Made by a program: the position numbers and the translations under genes
DNA from: Protea cynaroides
Lineage: Eukaryota; Streptophyta; Magnoliopsida; Proteales; Proteaceae
Length of the DNA stretch: 64,000 nt
NCBI GenBank assembly: GCA_028583415.1
Contig: CM053265.1
Coordinates: forward strand, 36,682,873 to 36,746,872
Reading direction: 5' to 3'
Part shown: one piece after another, positions 34,413-46,600 of the stretch
How positions within the stretch are numbered: the first letter of the stretch is position 1
How the letters are laid out: each line of letters opens with the position of its first letter
The notes under the pieces: model-generated
Databases searched by the model: none
Told to the model about the DNA's origin: nothing
Seen by the model: the letters and a program-made list of their open reading frames with translations, nothing else

Positions 34413-36718
34413 TGTCACACCCCAATTTTGGACTAACCAGAATGGTGTGATGAACCGCTAATAAACCAACGATTCAACCAGGATCTCAAATAGGCTATCC
34501 CCACGTTATCTAAACTTACACATATCTGTAATCATAATCAGAGTAAATACACAATAGCGAAAGTCTTATAATAAGAAGAACTGAGAATCTATGTGATATT
34601 AAAATTTAAATAACAATTTATTCTATTTCAACTGAGACATAAATATTTAAATACCAAATACATGTCTTAATAAATCCAAATAAAAAAACCTATAAAATAT
34701 CTAATCAAATACACACGAGTTGCACTCGCAAGAGGAGTCGTGTGTATCCACTTCAGCTCCAGCTTCCATTGCTGCCACGTTCCCGTACGCAGATGCATTC
34801 ATATAATCTTCAACGGTATAACCTGCATCATCAACTAAAAATATTCGACGTCGAGGGGTGAGCACACATCACGGCTCAGTGAGTAGCCAAAACAATGCAA
34901 CAATACATATGCATGCAATCAATTTATATCTTTGGTCTGGTTTAAAGTTTGCAGTATGCAATTGAAAGGTTTAGGTAGTCAAAGGTCACGTTTATTGACC
35001 CCGCCTCTATACACAAGTGTGTGACATCACCTGAAGATCATGTTTATCGTCGACTCACATGCACCCAACCATGAACATTATATAACAAAGGTTAACGTTT
35101 ATTGCTATATACTGCCATACCAACACGTAAGCCCCTGTTGGCGAGGGCTGGAAACTGGGCTCACAACTTACCAATCCTAATGCAAAAAGTGTATCCAAGG
35201 CCTCACCCCAACATCCCTCAGAATGTCAATAGAGATAGAGCTAAGGCCCCCCGATTGAGTCAGAGACTACAAGGACCGAGACCACCTCCCCTGATACTCT
35301 ACGACATAATAGTTCTGCTAAAGTAATGGCGATACGACGATGCCAATGCATAAGACTTGAGCTAGAGATAGAGCTAAAGTGCTGAGACCCGTCAAAGGTT
35401 AACGTTTATTGATGTTCTCATCACACCCCCCCTGATACTCGCTCGCATCAAGTACATCAACCACAGACATACAAGCACATGACTATTCCTATCATCATCA
35501 TCGTCATCATGTTATAAACAATAAAGTAAATATGCATGAACAAGTAATAGAAATATTGGATGGCATGCTGTATGCACATTACAAACATATTCGCATAGAA
35601 TCAAGCATGGCATAGGACTCAAGAAAATAGAAAATAGTTTTGTTATTAATCAATTAGTTTGGAGTTCTGGTTCCTCACCTTAGCTTGCTAAAAGATACTT
35701 TTCCAAGCTTTAGAATCACCTTTACAATGTTATTATATTGCTAGAAAACCTAACAAAGTCGATAGAATTTAATTAGAATTAATTCCAGATTTAAAAACCA
35801 TTATGTTAACTAAGGATCGGAGGTAGGGTCGGAGTCCTGATCGACCCTGGGTGCGACCCTCCCTTAACTCTGAACTTCCCGAACACTAAGGGTCGATGGT
35901 CAGAATCACCTAGGGTCAGATGGTCATCGACCTTTGGTGCGACCCTCTGTGCACTTTGGTCCAATTCCCTCTTTTTAATCCATTCTTCATGTTTGGGTCC
36001 TATGTCTTGCTTCTACACTCCATTCAACATTAATTCCATGGTCTAGAACCATGAATCATCCACCTAAATAGCTTTCATGCATTCTTCTATGGTTTTCCAT
36101 GAAAACCTAACCATAGATTGATGGTTTGGGTTTCTCTGAGATCACACTCTCACCAATAACTAACTTAAGGTCTGTAGAAACTCATGGAATTAGTATCCAT
36201 ACCTGAGAAGAATAATCCTTCTCTGCAACTCTTCTCTTTTGGCTTAATTCTCTTCCTTGTTCCTCTTCTTCTTCTTTTCCTTCTCTTCTCTTTCTCTCAA
36301 TTCAATTAGGGTTGTGAAAGGAGTGAAAGTGGCTTAGGGACGTCCTTTAAATAGAGTAGGAACATCCTAAAATAAGTCCCTTTGAGATTAGGAAAGAATC
36401 CCAATCGAAAATTAGGAAATTTCTTAATTCTATTTCCTACGATAACCGAGGGTCGATGGGAGGGTCGATGATCCCGTCGACCCTAGGGTTCTAAACTGTC
36501 CGACCCTCCCTTTAAAACTGAGTGTCTGACTTTCTGTTTTGGGAGGTCCGACCCTGCTTAGCTGGGTATGCGACCCTTCCCTTATTTTAAGTGTTTTTGG
36601 GTCGATTTGATACCTGGGATCTCGATCTCCTTCACGCCCTTGGTCCATTTGACTTGACCATGACGGGTAAACCTGGTTCAAGGTGGTAAGACCGGGTTAG
36701 ATTGACACGGGTCTTACA
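34413..36718 (-). repeat. 5' LTR of minus-strand mosaic element (2306 bp)
   Basis: It is the partner of 25117-27422 with the same length and the same variant features, for example GTGTGTGACATCACCTG in place of the third CGTTAACC motif. The TATA box is at 36346-36353. The donor CAG/GTATGG is intact near 36203. The right TSD TAAAC follows. Confidence 0.95.
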
Positions 36719-36815
36719 TAAACTTTCCAATGCCTTAGTCATTTCAGTAAAGACTTAAGTGTTCTCAGCCTACTTAGCCAATAAGCCGACAGTACTTTCG
36801 GGGTAGGGGCAATAC

Positions 36816-36957
36816 AACAAACACTGAAGGAAAGCGAGACAACACAAGGGAGAGTTTGAAAAAATAAATTTTATTAATAAAAGCCCCAAGGGTCAACAGT
36901 ACAAAAACCCAGGAAGGGGCGTAACAAACACTCAAGGAAAGCGAGACAACACAAGGG
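36816..36957. repeat. 35-bp direct repeat pair and antisense poly(A) signals
   Basis: A 35-bp sequence beginning AACAAACACT occurs at 36816-36850 and 36923-36957 with one difference. Between them, TTTATT (36871-36876) gives AATAAA on the minus strand, a suitable polyadenylation signal for the antisense ORF. Confidence 0.6.
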
Positions 36958-36959
36958 GC

Positions 36960-38249
36960 GTAACTCAGTAACTCTTGGGCCGACCGGATCTTTTTCTTGG
37001 GCGAACCCTCAACCATGGGCCTCTTGCCCTTGGGGTCCTCTACCGTTGTGCGCGTCTTCGGGGCGGCCCCGCCTGCTTGATCATCTCTCCGATCGGTCGT
37101 CCTACCGGCATCGGCGGCCCGCTTGCGCAGGATCCGGGCAACCAGTTGGTCGTTGGAGAAGTTCACTACAACAAAAGAGTCAAGCAAACAGTCAGTATAG
37201 ATAGTAAAATAGCCGATCAGAGTCCAAAAGTTAGAAGTAAAATTTACCTAGCAGGCCGTACTCGGCCAACTTCTTGGGATTTGCTAGGTCGGCATACCGA
37301 ACTGTTTGGCCCTCCAGTACCTTGTGTTGGGTGCGCCTCTCCTCCGTGGTCAAGAAAAGGACCTTGTTGAACCCTGTCGCATCGACCACCAGCCATGCGT
37401 TGGACAAGGGCAGAGTAGGGCCACCTGTCGGAGGACGCACGAAGAAGAACTTCTCTTTCCACTCGGGGATGGAAGAGGGTTTCAAAGAGATTGTCGGAAG
37501 CTTATTGGCGTTCCTCTGGCTGAAGTAGTACCACCCACTCATGGGGCGGGTCTCGATCAAACTGGAAAACTGGAAGAGTGACCGGAATAGGTTGACGGTC
37601 GGAGTTTCTCCCAGTTGGAGGATGAACATAATGAAAGCGTAAATACACCGCCACCCGTTCGGAGTCAATTGAGACGGGGCGATGCAATACACCTTCAAGA
37701 TGTCAACAACAAGGGGGTTAGGGGGAAACGGAGGCCAGACTTCAAAGCGTGCTCATACACGCAGACCTCCAAGAGGTTCAGGTTACAGGCCCTCTCCTCA
37801 GAAGATGGGAGTCGGACCAAGACATTGGTCATCGGCTCCTCTAATTGGTAGGCTCTGAGGATTTGAGTCAAGGCCATCTCGGACATGACCTTGCTCGGCA
37901 CCCTCCATGCAGGGAGTTTATCGATAGGGGGAATGATAGGACAGCCACTCCTTTGGCGAGGAGCCTGTCGAGCCAAAGTGCCAGCTGGGCGACTATGCTC
38001 TGCGGCGTCAGTGGAACTCTGCTCATGTTCCTCTTCAGATGCCGGACCGAAAGCCGAAGGGATGACTTTTGGAGATTTTTGGGCAATGGCCCTCCCACCA
38101 GAGTCTGTCGACTCGGTGGTCTCCGACCCAAACTCCAGGCTAACGGAGTCTCGAGCTCTCCTCTTCCTACTAGCAGGCTCGGGGGGGATGAAAAACCCAT
38201 CCATAGAGTCGAACGACCTCTCTGAAGAAGAGGTCTGGTACTAGGCCAT
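36960..38249 (-). pseudogene. Tat antisense ORF, gypsy-type transposon protein (Transposase_28-like)
   Basis: Read from ATG 38249: an acidic Ser/Glu-rich N-terminus, then the conserved core with CVYEHALKSGLRFPL, IAPSQLTPNGWRCIYAF and PMSGWYYFSQR, and a basic C-terminus (KKKIRSAQELL). The core resembles the plant family called putative gypsy type transposon (PF04195, by recall). Codon 3 is TAG (38241-38243). A 1-bp shift lies near 37715. A GT-AG intron of 82 nt is predicted at 37247-37166 (donor CTAG/GTAAAT, acceptor TTGTTGTAG), and removing it keeps the frame. Antisense extra ORFs 3' of pol are known for Tat elements. Function is unknown. Confidence 0.75.
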
Positions 38250-39710
38250 GGTTTCACTCTCTCTCAGTCTTTCTAAGGGTCTGACACTATTGGACGAATA
38301 GGAACTAACAAGCATGAAATGGAAGAGAAATGGAAAGGAAGGACAAAAGGAGGAGACTTACTGGTTGGAAATGGCGGAGGAGATGCACGATTTACTTGAA
38401 GACTTGTGGGAACTCCGACCACGCAAAGAAGACTTCGACCTCAGCTCAACCAAATGATCGAATGAAAGTGTTTGGAACATATTTATAGGCGTCGTGTTTG
38501 AAAATCAGCTTTTCGGATTCTGACCACGTGGCGGAACAGTAGTGGCTAACGTCTGCCGTGCCGGGCGCGACGTGACAGGCTGATGTCAGCCACAATGATG
38601 ACAAGATATTTATGGCGCCAGTTCTCAAGACGATCCGATTTGATCTCCATCGTCCGATGGAACTGACCGTTCGCGGTTGTACGGCTATTTATTGCACTTC
38701 GTCCCGAGATGCGCCGATTGGTTCGTGGCCGTCGGATGGGTGTGGCGGTTTGGATCGCTTGATGATCTACGATTGAGTGGAACGACGATTCGCAGGTCTG
38801 ACGCCTCGAATTCCACACATCGACTGGTCGTAGGGATAGTTGGCGACAACTACCATCAACTCACATGGGAGTTCCGATCGTGGTGAGGAATTCCCGGAGG
38901 ACATTGGCACGACCAACAGTTGCGACCGATCATGCTTTCAAAGTATCCGAGGGATCTTGACATTTTTGTCCGGTATATTTGCACTATCGAATTCCTTGAA
39001 TCCGACAGCGCAAGGGGCATATCTTATGTGGGAAAAACATCATCCATTTAAAATCTTACACGTGGCAACTTTTATCTTCGGAGCCGACTACAAATGATGT
39101 GGTGCACTCGGCTTATACCGCTCGAAGTCACAGTCCTTTTAGGACACGATACTGGTCGGAGGTATAGACCTACTCGGTAATGTTTCTTGGCCAGAGGTCA
39201 AAGTCGTAAAGCAACTATGTCACGGCAGAGGAGTCCTTCTCCTAATACTATATGATACTGATCATCATGGCCATACGACTATCTGTGCGGTGACACGTGT
39301 CACCCTCACTGTCGACCGACTTAGCTTCCTTGGCTATAGTCTCCCACTCCTACTCAGAGTCTATGACCTGGGTGTCCCTCAAAGCGACACTTGACAGTCC
39401 TATTGGTGATCTACTTCCCTGAGTCCTAGTGCCTCCATGCTTCTTCCCAATCTCTATAAGTAGAGGACGATCCCTCAACATAATTTCATTTACAATCTCT
39501 CCATTCATTCTCATACGCTCAAATTCTCTCATCGTCCCCCTCTTTCTCTAAACTGGAGATAGCTTCCTGCTATCTCTTGAATGTTTGCATTGGGAATCTG
39601 ACTTAGGCATCAGAGTGTACTTGGGGCTTAGTCACCCAACTCTGTTGTTTCATCTCTGTGATTACAGGTTGTTCGGATCGTAGACCGACGGGTGATTTTC
39701 GACTGTAACA
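38250..39710 (+). other. Tat 3' region and LTR-like right end
   Basis: No coding sequence is recognised. The minus-strand promoter and 5' UTR of the antisense ORF should lie at about 38250-38900. A TATA-like CTATAAGTAGAGG is at 39454-39466 on the plus strand, followed by a leader. The sequence GACTGTAACA at 39701-39710 looks like an LTR end. The LTR start could not be fixed, because no clear polypurine tract next to a TG was found. Confidence 0.5.
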
Positions 39711-40838
39711 ATATCAATTAAGATTTTTTTCATTTATCAATTATGTTTCTGGGTTAGACACTTCAATATATATTTCTTTTCTTTTTTGTCTTTGTTAACG
39801 TAAAATATTAAATATCTATACTATATTAGAGGTTTTTGGATAGATTGGTTGGTCGGACAAAAAACAGTTACGGAATTTTATGTCGATGTGTTTAGGCTAT
39901 GTTTGAAAACCATGAAAAGAAAATAAAATAAATTTTTTGAATGGAAAGAGACGGGCACATAAATTCATCCTTATTTCATAATTTTTTATTTATTATGTTT
40001 TTTTTTTCTTCTTGACATCCAAACATAATCTTAATGTGGGTACTTGTTTGGGAATTACAACTTGCATCAACCACTCAACCACAACTACAAAATTGGATAG
40101 AGGCATAGATTGGATCATTGTCCCAAATAAATTTATTCCATTAGATGGCACTTATATATCCAGATTAGAGGTGGTTTCTATAGCTTTGTCTCGAGTATTG
40201 ATCCCATTATAAGAACTATATTTTCTTTTCTATTTTTTCTAAAAAAAAAAAACAATAAACTGTGAGAGGGAATAACCCACGTAGGGAACTTTCTTATTTG
40301 GCTTGTGAAATAACAGGGCCTTCTAGACCAGTTTATTTTTTGTCAATGAAACAACTGTTTTTGGGTTCTTGTGGTTGCCTAACTATTTCCATTGGCTTCA
40401 TATGAAACTCTTAAGCATGCTTGATTTATTAAACTTCTTATGGTCTGAAAAGAAGAAACATTTTGATCATTACCACGTTTTAAAAATTAGAGCCCGGCAA
40501 TGGGAAAATTGTTGGTAACTCATTTTATCTCATGCTATACCCACCCGCTTTTTCTGTTTTATTTATTTTTTTTTGTTTGAAACCCATTTTTTGTTTTAAT
40601 TAGTGCAAAAAATGGATTTGTGTGCTCTTGAAGTTATCAAAAAAATTCATTTATTGTCATTAATTAGCAACTTTTTCAAGGAATATGTATAGTCCTTGTT
40701 GGTTACTGCTGGTAGTAAAGTCTAGACTTTTTGAGGCCATCATATGATACTGAGTCTGACAATATAGGGAACTATTTCTTTGAGACTGGAATGGGAGACC
40801 GGATACTTATACGATGCTCAAAAGGCTGTCTCAAGTGT
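39711..40838. other. AT-rich DNA, nothing recognised
   Basis: Sequence outside the Tat element, with homopolymer runs (T9 near 40000, A11 near 40243). ORFs are short and without recognisable content. It may be the original target DNA or a decayed element. Confidence 0.4.
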
Positions 40839-42129
40839 TGTCACAATCTATTCTAGAAAATCGAAAGTGATATCCTGGTCAACCCAATAACTAACCCAAA
40901 TCTTCCAGTGATCGACAACTACAGTGATCTACCATATAAATCCCACAGTGTACATAAGCAATAACCACAATAATAATGAAAGAAATCAGAGTAATAATAG
41001 CGGAAGCAGTAATAAATGCCAGATGCTAATTATGTGATATCATAATGTAAAGTAAGGTAAGTCTTATGAATATCACATCACATTGTTCTTTACAAAATAC
41101 CATAATATCTCATATACAAATATCCTGAATTAAAGAGTAAATCTAAAATCATTGTTTCAGATAGATCTCAATGTCTATCCACATCAGAGTCAAAAAGTAA
41201 AAGGAAAAGCATAGACAGGGATGCGTCAAGCATAGACGCAGTCACTACAGTACAGCCCTTGCCATGCTCTCCCACAGCATCCTCAGCACCAGTAGCATCA
41301 CTATCCAGTGAGTCCTCTATAAACTCAGCCATAGTATAGTAAACTGCACCAACATCTAGCAAAAGTATCAATACGAGGGTGAGCTCCCATTCCAGCTCAG
41401 TGAGAAGTCTAGTATCGCATGCGTGCATCATACAACATCCAATGAAATGAAATGAGTTCATTTAATTAGGACTCAGACAATGTACTACTTTGGTGTCATA
41501 TTGAGATTCAGCCAACGCTTTCGGTCTCGCCTTTGGCCGCTAGCCTCCAACTCTCATACACCGGGCAAGGTAGAAGAAGAATATGAGATCCCAGATCACA
41601 AAACTCCATCTACAAGTGAGTCCCCATCCAAGTCCTCCAAACCCTTCAGGCTTATCACCTCCCAACATAGACTCCATCTCACGCCAGCTACAGCGCACCC
41701 ATACGTCACTGACTCTTCCCTCGGGTCACCCAACTTTTAGAAATATGAGTCTATGCCAGCATCTTATTCCCTACTAGAAGGGCATAGGATACAATGTAAT
41801 GTCATTACTTATGTTTATCATGTTAATCCATTTTAAAGAGGGCCACACCGTAGCAGAGACTCCCAGCTCCACTCCAATATATCACCATGTCCCTACTAGA
41901 ATGCTAGCAATTGCAACATGATGCGTATGCCCATGCTCCCATGCTACACACGCACCACATACATGGTGATTATATATATTAAGATGAACAAGCTTACCCC
42001 AGCAAGGGCCCCAGGCACCACTCCCATGGACCACCGTACCCTAGCTAAGGTAATAGCATAAAATAACATGACTTGTGTATTGTGCTCCCACATGCCACAC
42101 AACCATCATACCATACAACAATCATCACA

Positions 42130-42185
<56 letters not shown>

Positions 42186-43085
42186 CATATATTTGTTTGT
42201 TATGCAAATATATGCTCAATAATAATAGTTTATTGGATGACATGTTATAAGCATAGTCATAGCATGTTATAAACATAAACATAGCATGTTATCATCACAG
42301 ACATAGAATGTTATTAACATAAAAGTAGACATGTTAGAATGCCCTAATTACTATGGACTAGACCCCTCACTTGACTGCACTTATAGTGCAACTGCAAATG
42401 CTAAGCCCAATAGAAGCCTAACACTTTGTCGGAGTCCAAAACCTATTTCATTTGATAATTATTTATTAGTTGATTAGATAACTTTTAAACCATAAAGACA
42501 AGTCTTTTAAGTCCATACATGGGTCCCTAGACAAGCTAGGAACCCAATGGTTGGTTCAAAAAATTAGCTAAGGCAGATAGGCTTTCAAAGCTAGAGGCGG
42601 ATGGAGGATACGGATGGTACATCCTTCAGTTCTTCCCTGCGCCACAACACTTAAAAGACTTCAGTAGTTTTCAAATAAACCAAAGGGATACATGGATGGT
42701 GTGTCATCTGGCACATCCTTCGGATATCTCTTTATTGGTTACTGAGAACAGATGGCATATATTCCAGGGGCATTGTCGGGTGGTATTCCTTCTGAAAAAT
42801 CCTCCAGATACCATGATGCTCACAAGGTATATATGTCCAAATCCTCCGATGGATTTTGGAGACTAAGGCTCTAGTGTCTTCAAAAGATATGCCCCCGGTG
42901 CATCTTCTGGAGCAAGTGTAAAAGTCACTCGAACCAGAGTTCTGGCCTTTCATCCTTGAGACATTTCATTCCCAATGCTCATTCTAAGGCTTACAGTCGA
43001 TGGGAATCATCTTCCCAAGCTATGGGAAGGGATTAGAGTCAACATTTATTCACTTCCATCCCAACTACGATGTGGGTGAACAACC
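40839..43085 (-). repeat. Diverged antisense LTR of a third related family
   Basis: It begins TGTCACAATC and follows the same order of landmarks as the family A LTR read backwards: a CAGAGTAATAATAGCGGAAG-like block near 40990, a peptide-like block near 41180-41350, a GAGGGTGAGCTC...CTCAGTGAG block near 41380, and an AATGCTTATA/ATGTTAT-rich block near 42240. The target of the next element (CAACC, 43081-43085) interrupts it near its other end. No internal region is attached. Identity is low, so homology rests on order and short blocks. Confidence 0.55.
42131..42190. repeat. (CA)n(TA)n microsatellite
   Basis: About 18 CA units are followed by about 10 TA units. It sits where the related LTRs have an ATG/CAT trinucleotide run. 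Probably polymorphic between individuals. Confidence 0.95.
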
Positions 43086-45455
43086 TATAAGACCCGCAAG
43101 CCACGAACCCGGTCTAACCTTACGTTCTCGTGTCGTGACCAGTATTCCCATCATAATCGGCTCAAGTGAACCAATTGAACGAAGAAACCACAAGATAAGG
43201 TAAGCAACGAGTCAAATTTAGTTGGTGTGGTTGACTATTTAAGATCGTGTGGAAGCAACTTGTCAAAAACTAAAAACCAAAAAATTTTGGTCGTGTGGTA
43301 GTAGTTTTGAGGGGTGTGGTCGATGGTGTGGTCAACCACACATGAGACCATACATGATGTGTAGTCGACGGATTCTGCAACCCCACGTGCGACCACACGA
43401 TTCCGAACAGACTCCATTTTTAGGAAACTTTTCTAATTTGAGGGCGACTCTTTCCTAATTAAAGTTGGACTCTATATGGAGGTTTTCCTCTATATAAGGG
43501 ACGTTCCTTAGCCTCTCTCACTCTTTTAGAACTCAAATTGAAACCCTAAACCTAAGGGAGAAAGACAAAGCAAGAAAAGGGGAAGAAGGAGATTTGGAGA
43601 AGAAGGTTTTGAAGAGAAAAGTTCTATCTCCCTACAGTAAGCCTAAGGTTTGGACTTGGCTCTGTAGGCTAGATCAGATAGAATAGGTTCCTTTTATCAA
43701 GTTGATGTGTTGAATCTAATGTAACAATTTCGGTTAAGAAATTTCTAATGAAAATTATGAGAAAATAGATTAGGGATAATGGTTAATGAGAAACTATAAA
43801 TAATGGCCATAGGATAATCATAGGATGAACCCAAGTGATGAGCCAAGGAATTGACTCAGGAAGAATTCAGATTGAAGATAAAAAATTGACCAAAGATCAT
43901 GTGGTCGCAGCCTGTGGTCGATCACAGGGTGACCAGAGGATCGACCATAGCTATTCGGGAAGTTTCCAGGAATGGTGTGGTCGCATGGTGCATAAAATGT
44001 AACCACAGGGTTCGACCACACAGTGTGTGGTCTCATATATTGCGACCACATGTTCCACACGATAACATCAAGCATATTTTGAGACCAAACAAGATTTTTG
44101 ACTATTGTAACTTGGTAAACTTGTACCCTAACTTAAATACATTAATTGTGTAGGTTCCTAATAGATTTAAAGTGACTTCCAAACCTTGGGAGAGGAATAA
44201 ACATCAATCAAATGCGAGGGAACATGACCTAAACTAATTGGCCAATAATAAACTGTTTTACTATTTGAGTCCAATGCCATGAATGATTCTATGCTTGTAT
44301 GCTTGTAATGTGCATTTCACATGTCATTCAATATTCCTGCTAGTACTGCTCATGCATATTTAATTTTGTTTATTTATAATATGATGATGATGATGTTAGA
44401 AATAGGCATGTGAATGTATGCGTGTGGTTAGTGTGCTTGATGCGAGTGGAGCATCAGGGGGAGTACGTAATATTGTGGTTCATCCTAGACACCATACTCT
44501 AGCTCTATCTCTACTCAAGTCTTGCCCACTAACATCGCCGTATCGCCATTAACTTAGCAAAACTATTGCGTTATAAGGCATCAAGGGAGGTGGTCACAGA
44601 CCGTGTAGTCTCAGACTCTGCTGGGGGCCTTAGCTTTAATTCTATGGATGTATTGAGGGATGCTGGGTGAGGCCTTGGATACACTGTTTGGCATTAGGAT
44701 TGGTTAGTTGCAAGCCCAGTTTGCAAGCCCTTGTGAATAGGGGCTTACCTGTTGGTATGGGTAGGGCATCAGGGGAAGTGTTATGCTGTGTTTGATCCTG
44801 ACACTTTAGCTCTATCTCTATTCCACTATGGGTGCATGTGGGACGGCAATCGTGTTTGATCCATTGGGCGGATTCACACTCTCGTGTATAGAGGTGCGGC
44901 GGCCACCAAACCTTTCTATAGCACATTGCAAACTTATAAACCAGACCAAAGATATGAATTGAATGCATACATATGTTTGTTGTATTGTTTTATTTACTCA
45001 CTGAGATCAAGTTGGAGAGTTAACCCTCGTACGCGTAATTTTTTTAGTTTCTGATATTGCAGGTGCTACCATTGAAAACTTTATTAGTGTGCCAACGTAT
45101 GGAAGTATGGAGGCTATGGATGTGTAAGCTGTAGAGGACGAGCAAGACTTGTCAAGCGAATGTTTCAACTATGTCTACGCTTAGTGGTTAACTTTCATAT
45201 TGGGATATTTGTAATATGTATTAAATTATGTTTTGGTTACTTGGAGATAACTGCAATATTAATTATTTATCATGATTAGACCTCAGTTCATTATTAATAA
45301 GACTTCCTCTATGTACTTTATTATCTCTGATTATTAATGTGGAATGTGTTTTGGTTTAACATAGTTGGCATAGCCTATACGAGATCCTGGTTGAACCATT
45401 GGTTTATTGACGGTTCATCACACCATTCCGATTGTTCCAGAATTAGGGTGTGACA
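43086..45455 (+). repeat. Family B LTR (2370 bp)
   Basis: It starts TATAAGACCC (mutated from TGTAAGACCC) and ends TGTGACA. TATATAA is at 43491-43497. A donor-like CTACA/GTAAGC lies near 43637, and an acceptor-like TGATATTGCAG/GTG near 45063. In place of GGGTCGA it has many GTGGTCGA/TCGACCACA motifs (43250-43400 and 43900-44070). The block 44498-44760 is strongly similar to family A LTRs while its surroundings are not. Confidence 0.85.
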
Positions 45456-45458
45456 ACT

Positions 45459-45470
45459 TGGTATCAGAGC
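45459..45470 (+). other. Primer binding site, family B
   Basis: TGGTATCAGAGC follows the LTR end by three bases, the same iMet type as in family A. Confidence 0.9.
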
Positions 45471-46179
45471 TCTCAGGCCTTGCCCGTCAAACTTGAATAC
45501 TTCCACTAGAGTCCATGAATTGAGTTAGGATAAATTGAAACCTTTAAAACAAACACACCATAAGCACCTGTATTGGTTGAGACAAAACTTAAATAAGACA
45601 ATAATGTACATATAAAAGGTGGAACCATATAAATACACAGACAGAAAAAAAAAATTTAATTGTATCCTAATAAACAAATAATATAGGGTATGATCTATAA
45701 GTTGGGCAGTTGCCTAAGTATACAAAGGATATAGTACAGTAGCAAGAAGGGAGCATCTATAAAGCAGAAAATTAGAATATCAAGTTGGTACTCACAAGAT
45801 GTGAAACTTGATATATGACAGGGGAAGAAGAAAAATGGCTAGTAACGCCTAAATCCCTGTAGAGGTAAAGGAAAAGATCTCGGGCTAAATCCGATAGAGA
45901 TAGGAGAACAGTGGCCATACACCAAAAATGAGAGTAACTATAAAAGAAGATAAAGCTATACTCCTGGGTGACGTAGAGACTCAGAGTGAGATTCACCATA
46001 CGTTGATCCATTACTTGCTAAGCATTAAGAAAATGTTACAATTTGACCACACCACTATTTGGGTTGAGAACGGATAGTGAAAACTCATATGAGTATATGC
46101 TAAATAATGATAATCAGATTGGAGCAAATCAAAGAAAGTGAACAACCAGGCCACTCCAGCCAATCTACTTGGACTACCA
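45471..46179 (+). other. Family B leader, no gene seen
   Basis: Non-coding leader matching the mosaic element (34300-33960). It includes an A10 run near 45648. The short minus-strand ORFs have no recognisable content. Confidence 0.5.
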
Positions 46180-46600
46180 AGTGCCTTGGCTACAGTTGTA
46201 ATGAACTTGGCTTGACAAAAATGTAAAAGCAACTACAGATGAGGCTGATAATACAAGTTGCTATGGAAATCATTATCCAAGTTACTAATGCTACACCAAC
46301 ACCTCCAGGTCAAACCAAGTATGGTACCGATTGGTAGTAACATTGTACCTCAGCACATGTTAGCCGTAACATAGTGTCTACCATACCGTAGGTCCCAGTA
46401 ACGCACACCCAAGTGCAGAAGCTTGGTGCACAACAAGCAGTGTATCAAGGTGATTACCCTTATCAGCCACTAATGTATGGGATAGCGGCATTATGGCAGA
46501 ATGATCCAACAAGGGTTGAGGAATATTTTATGAAGTTGAAGCCTCAAACGTTTTCGACAAAGGATCAAATCTATTATGGCCATATAACTAGATAGGTTTA
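46180..46600 (+). pseudogene. Family B gag fragment
   Basis: It starts in a segment like ATVVMNLA, the family A gag N-terminus, then has several stops. The open stretch 46413-46595 includes VEEYFMKLKPQTF, homologous to VERFFKMKPREF. At about 46600 similarity to gag stops. Downstream sequence is unrelated to family A gag. Confidence 0.65.

Larger units (their letters stand above)
25117..36718 (-). mobile_element. Minus-strand mosaic chromovirus with nested solo LTR
   Basis: Two 2306-bp LTRs (25117-27422 and 34413-36718) in minus orientation are flanked by TAAAC at 25112-25116 and 36719-36723. It lies in the 3' spacer of the Tat element. From its 5' end (right) the order is LTR, iMet PBS, about 110 bp of family A leader, then a long family B-type stretch (about 34300 to 29955) with degenerate gag, protease and RT start, then family A RT, RNase H, integrase and chromodomain, polypurine tract (27424-27431) and LTR. 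A solo LTR interrupts it at 30460-32773. There is no antisense transposon-protein gene in its leader. Confidence 0.9.
1..39710 (+). mobile_element. Tat/Retand-like Ty3/gypsy element, split by two nested insertions
   Basis: The visible pieces, in order, are protease (12-296), RT (380-1379), RT end with two RNase H domains (22032-23140), integrase (23150-24293), a tandem-repeat spacer (24510-25040), an antisense ORF (36960-38249) and an LTR-like right end near 39710. The pol reading frame continues exactly from 1379 to 22032 once the 1380-22026 insertion and one copy of its TSD are removed. The spacer likewise continues from 25116 to 36724. Order, the second RNase H and the antisense 3' ORF are known traits of the Tat lineage. 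The 5' LTR and gag lie left of the window. Every domain carries stops, so this is an old, dead copy and the oldest layer here. Confidence 0.85.

Noticed and set aside
37845..38244. Plus-strand ORFs of 119-126 codons
   Set aside because: They mirror the minus-strand Tat antisense ORF, whose conserved wording (APSQLTPNGW) identifies the real strand.
40012..40212. 66-codon plus-strand ORF in the AT-rich stretch
   Set aside because: Short, no recognisable domain, no promoter or homologous copy in the window.
42068..42272. Overlapping small ORFs rich in His-Thr and Tyr-Ile
   Set aside because: They are translations of the CA/TA microsatellite.
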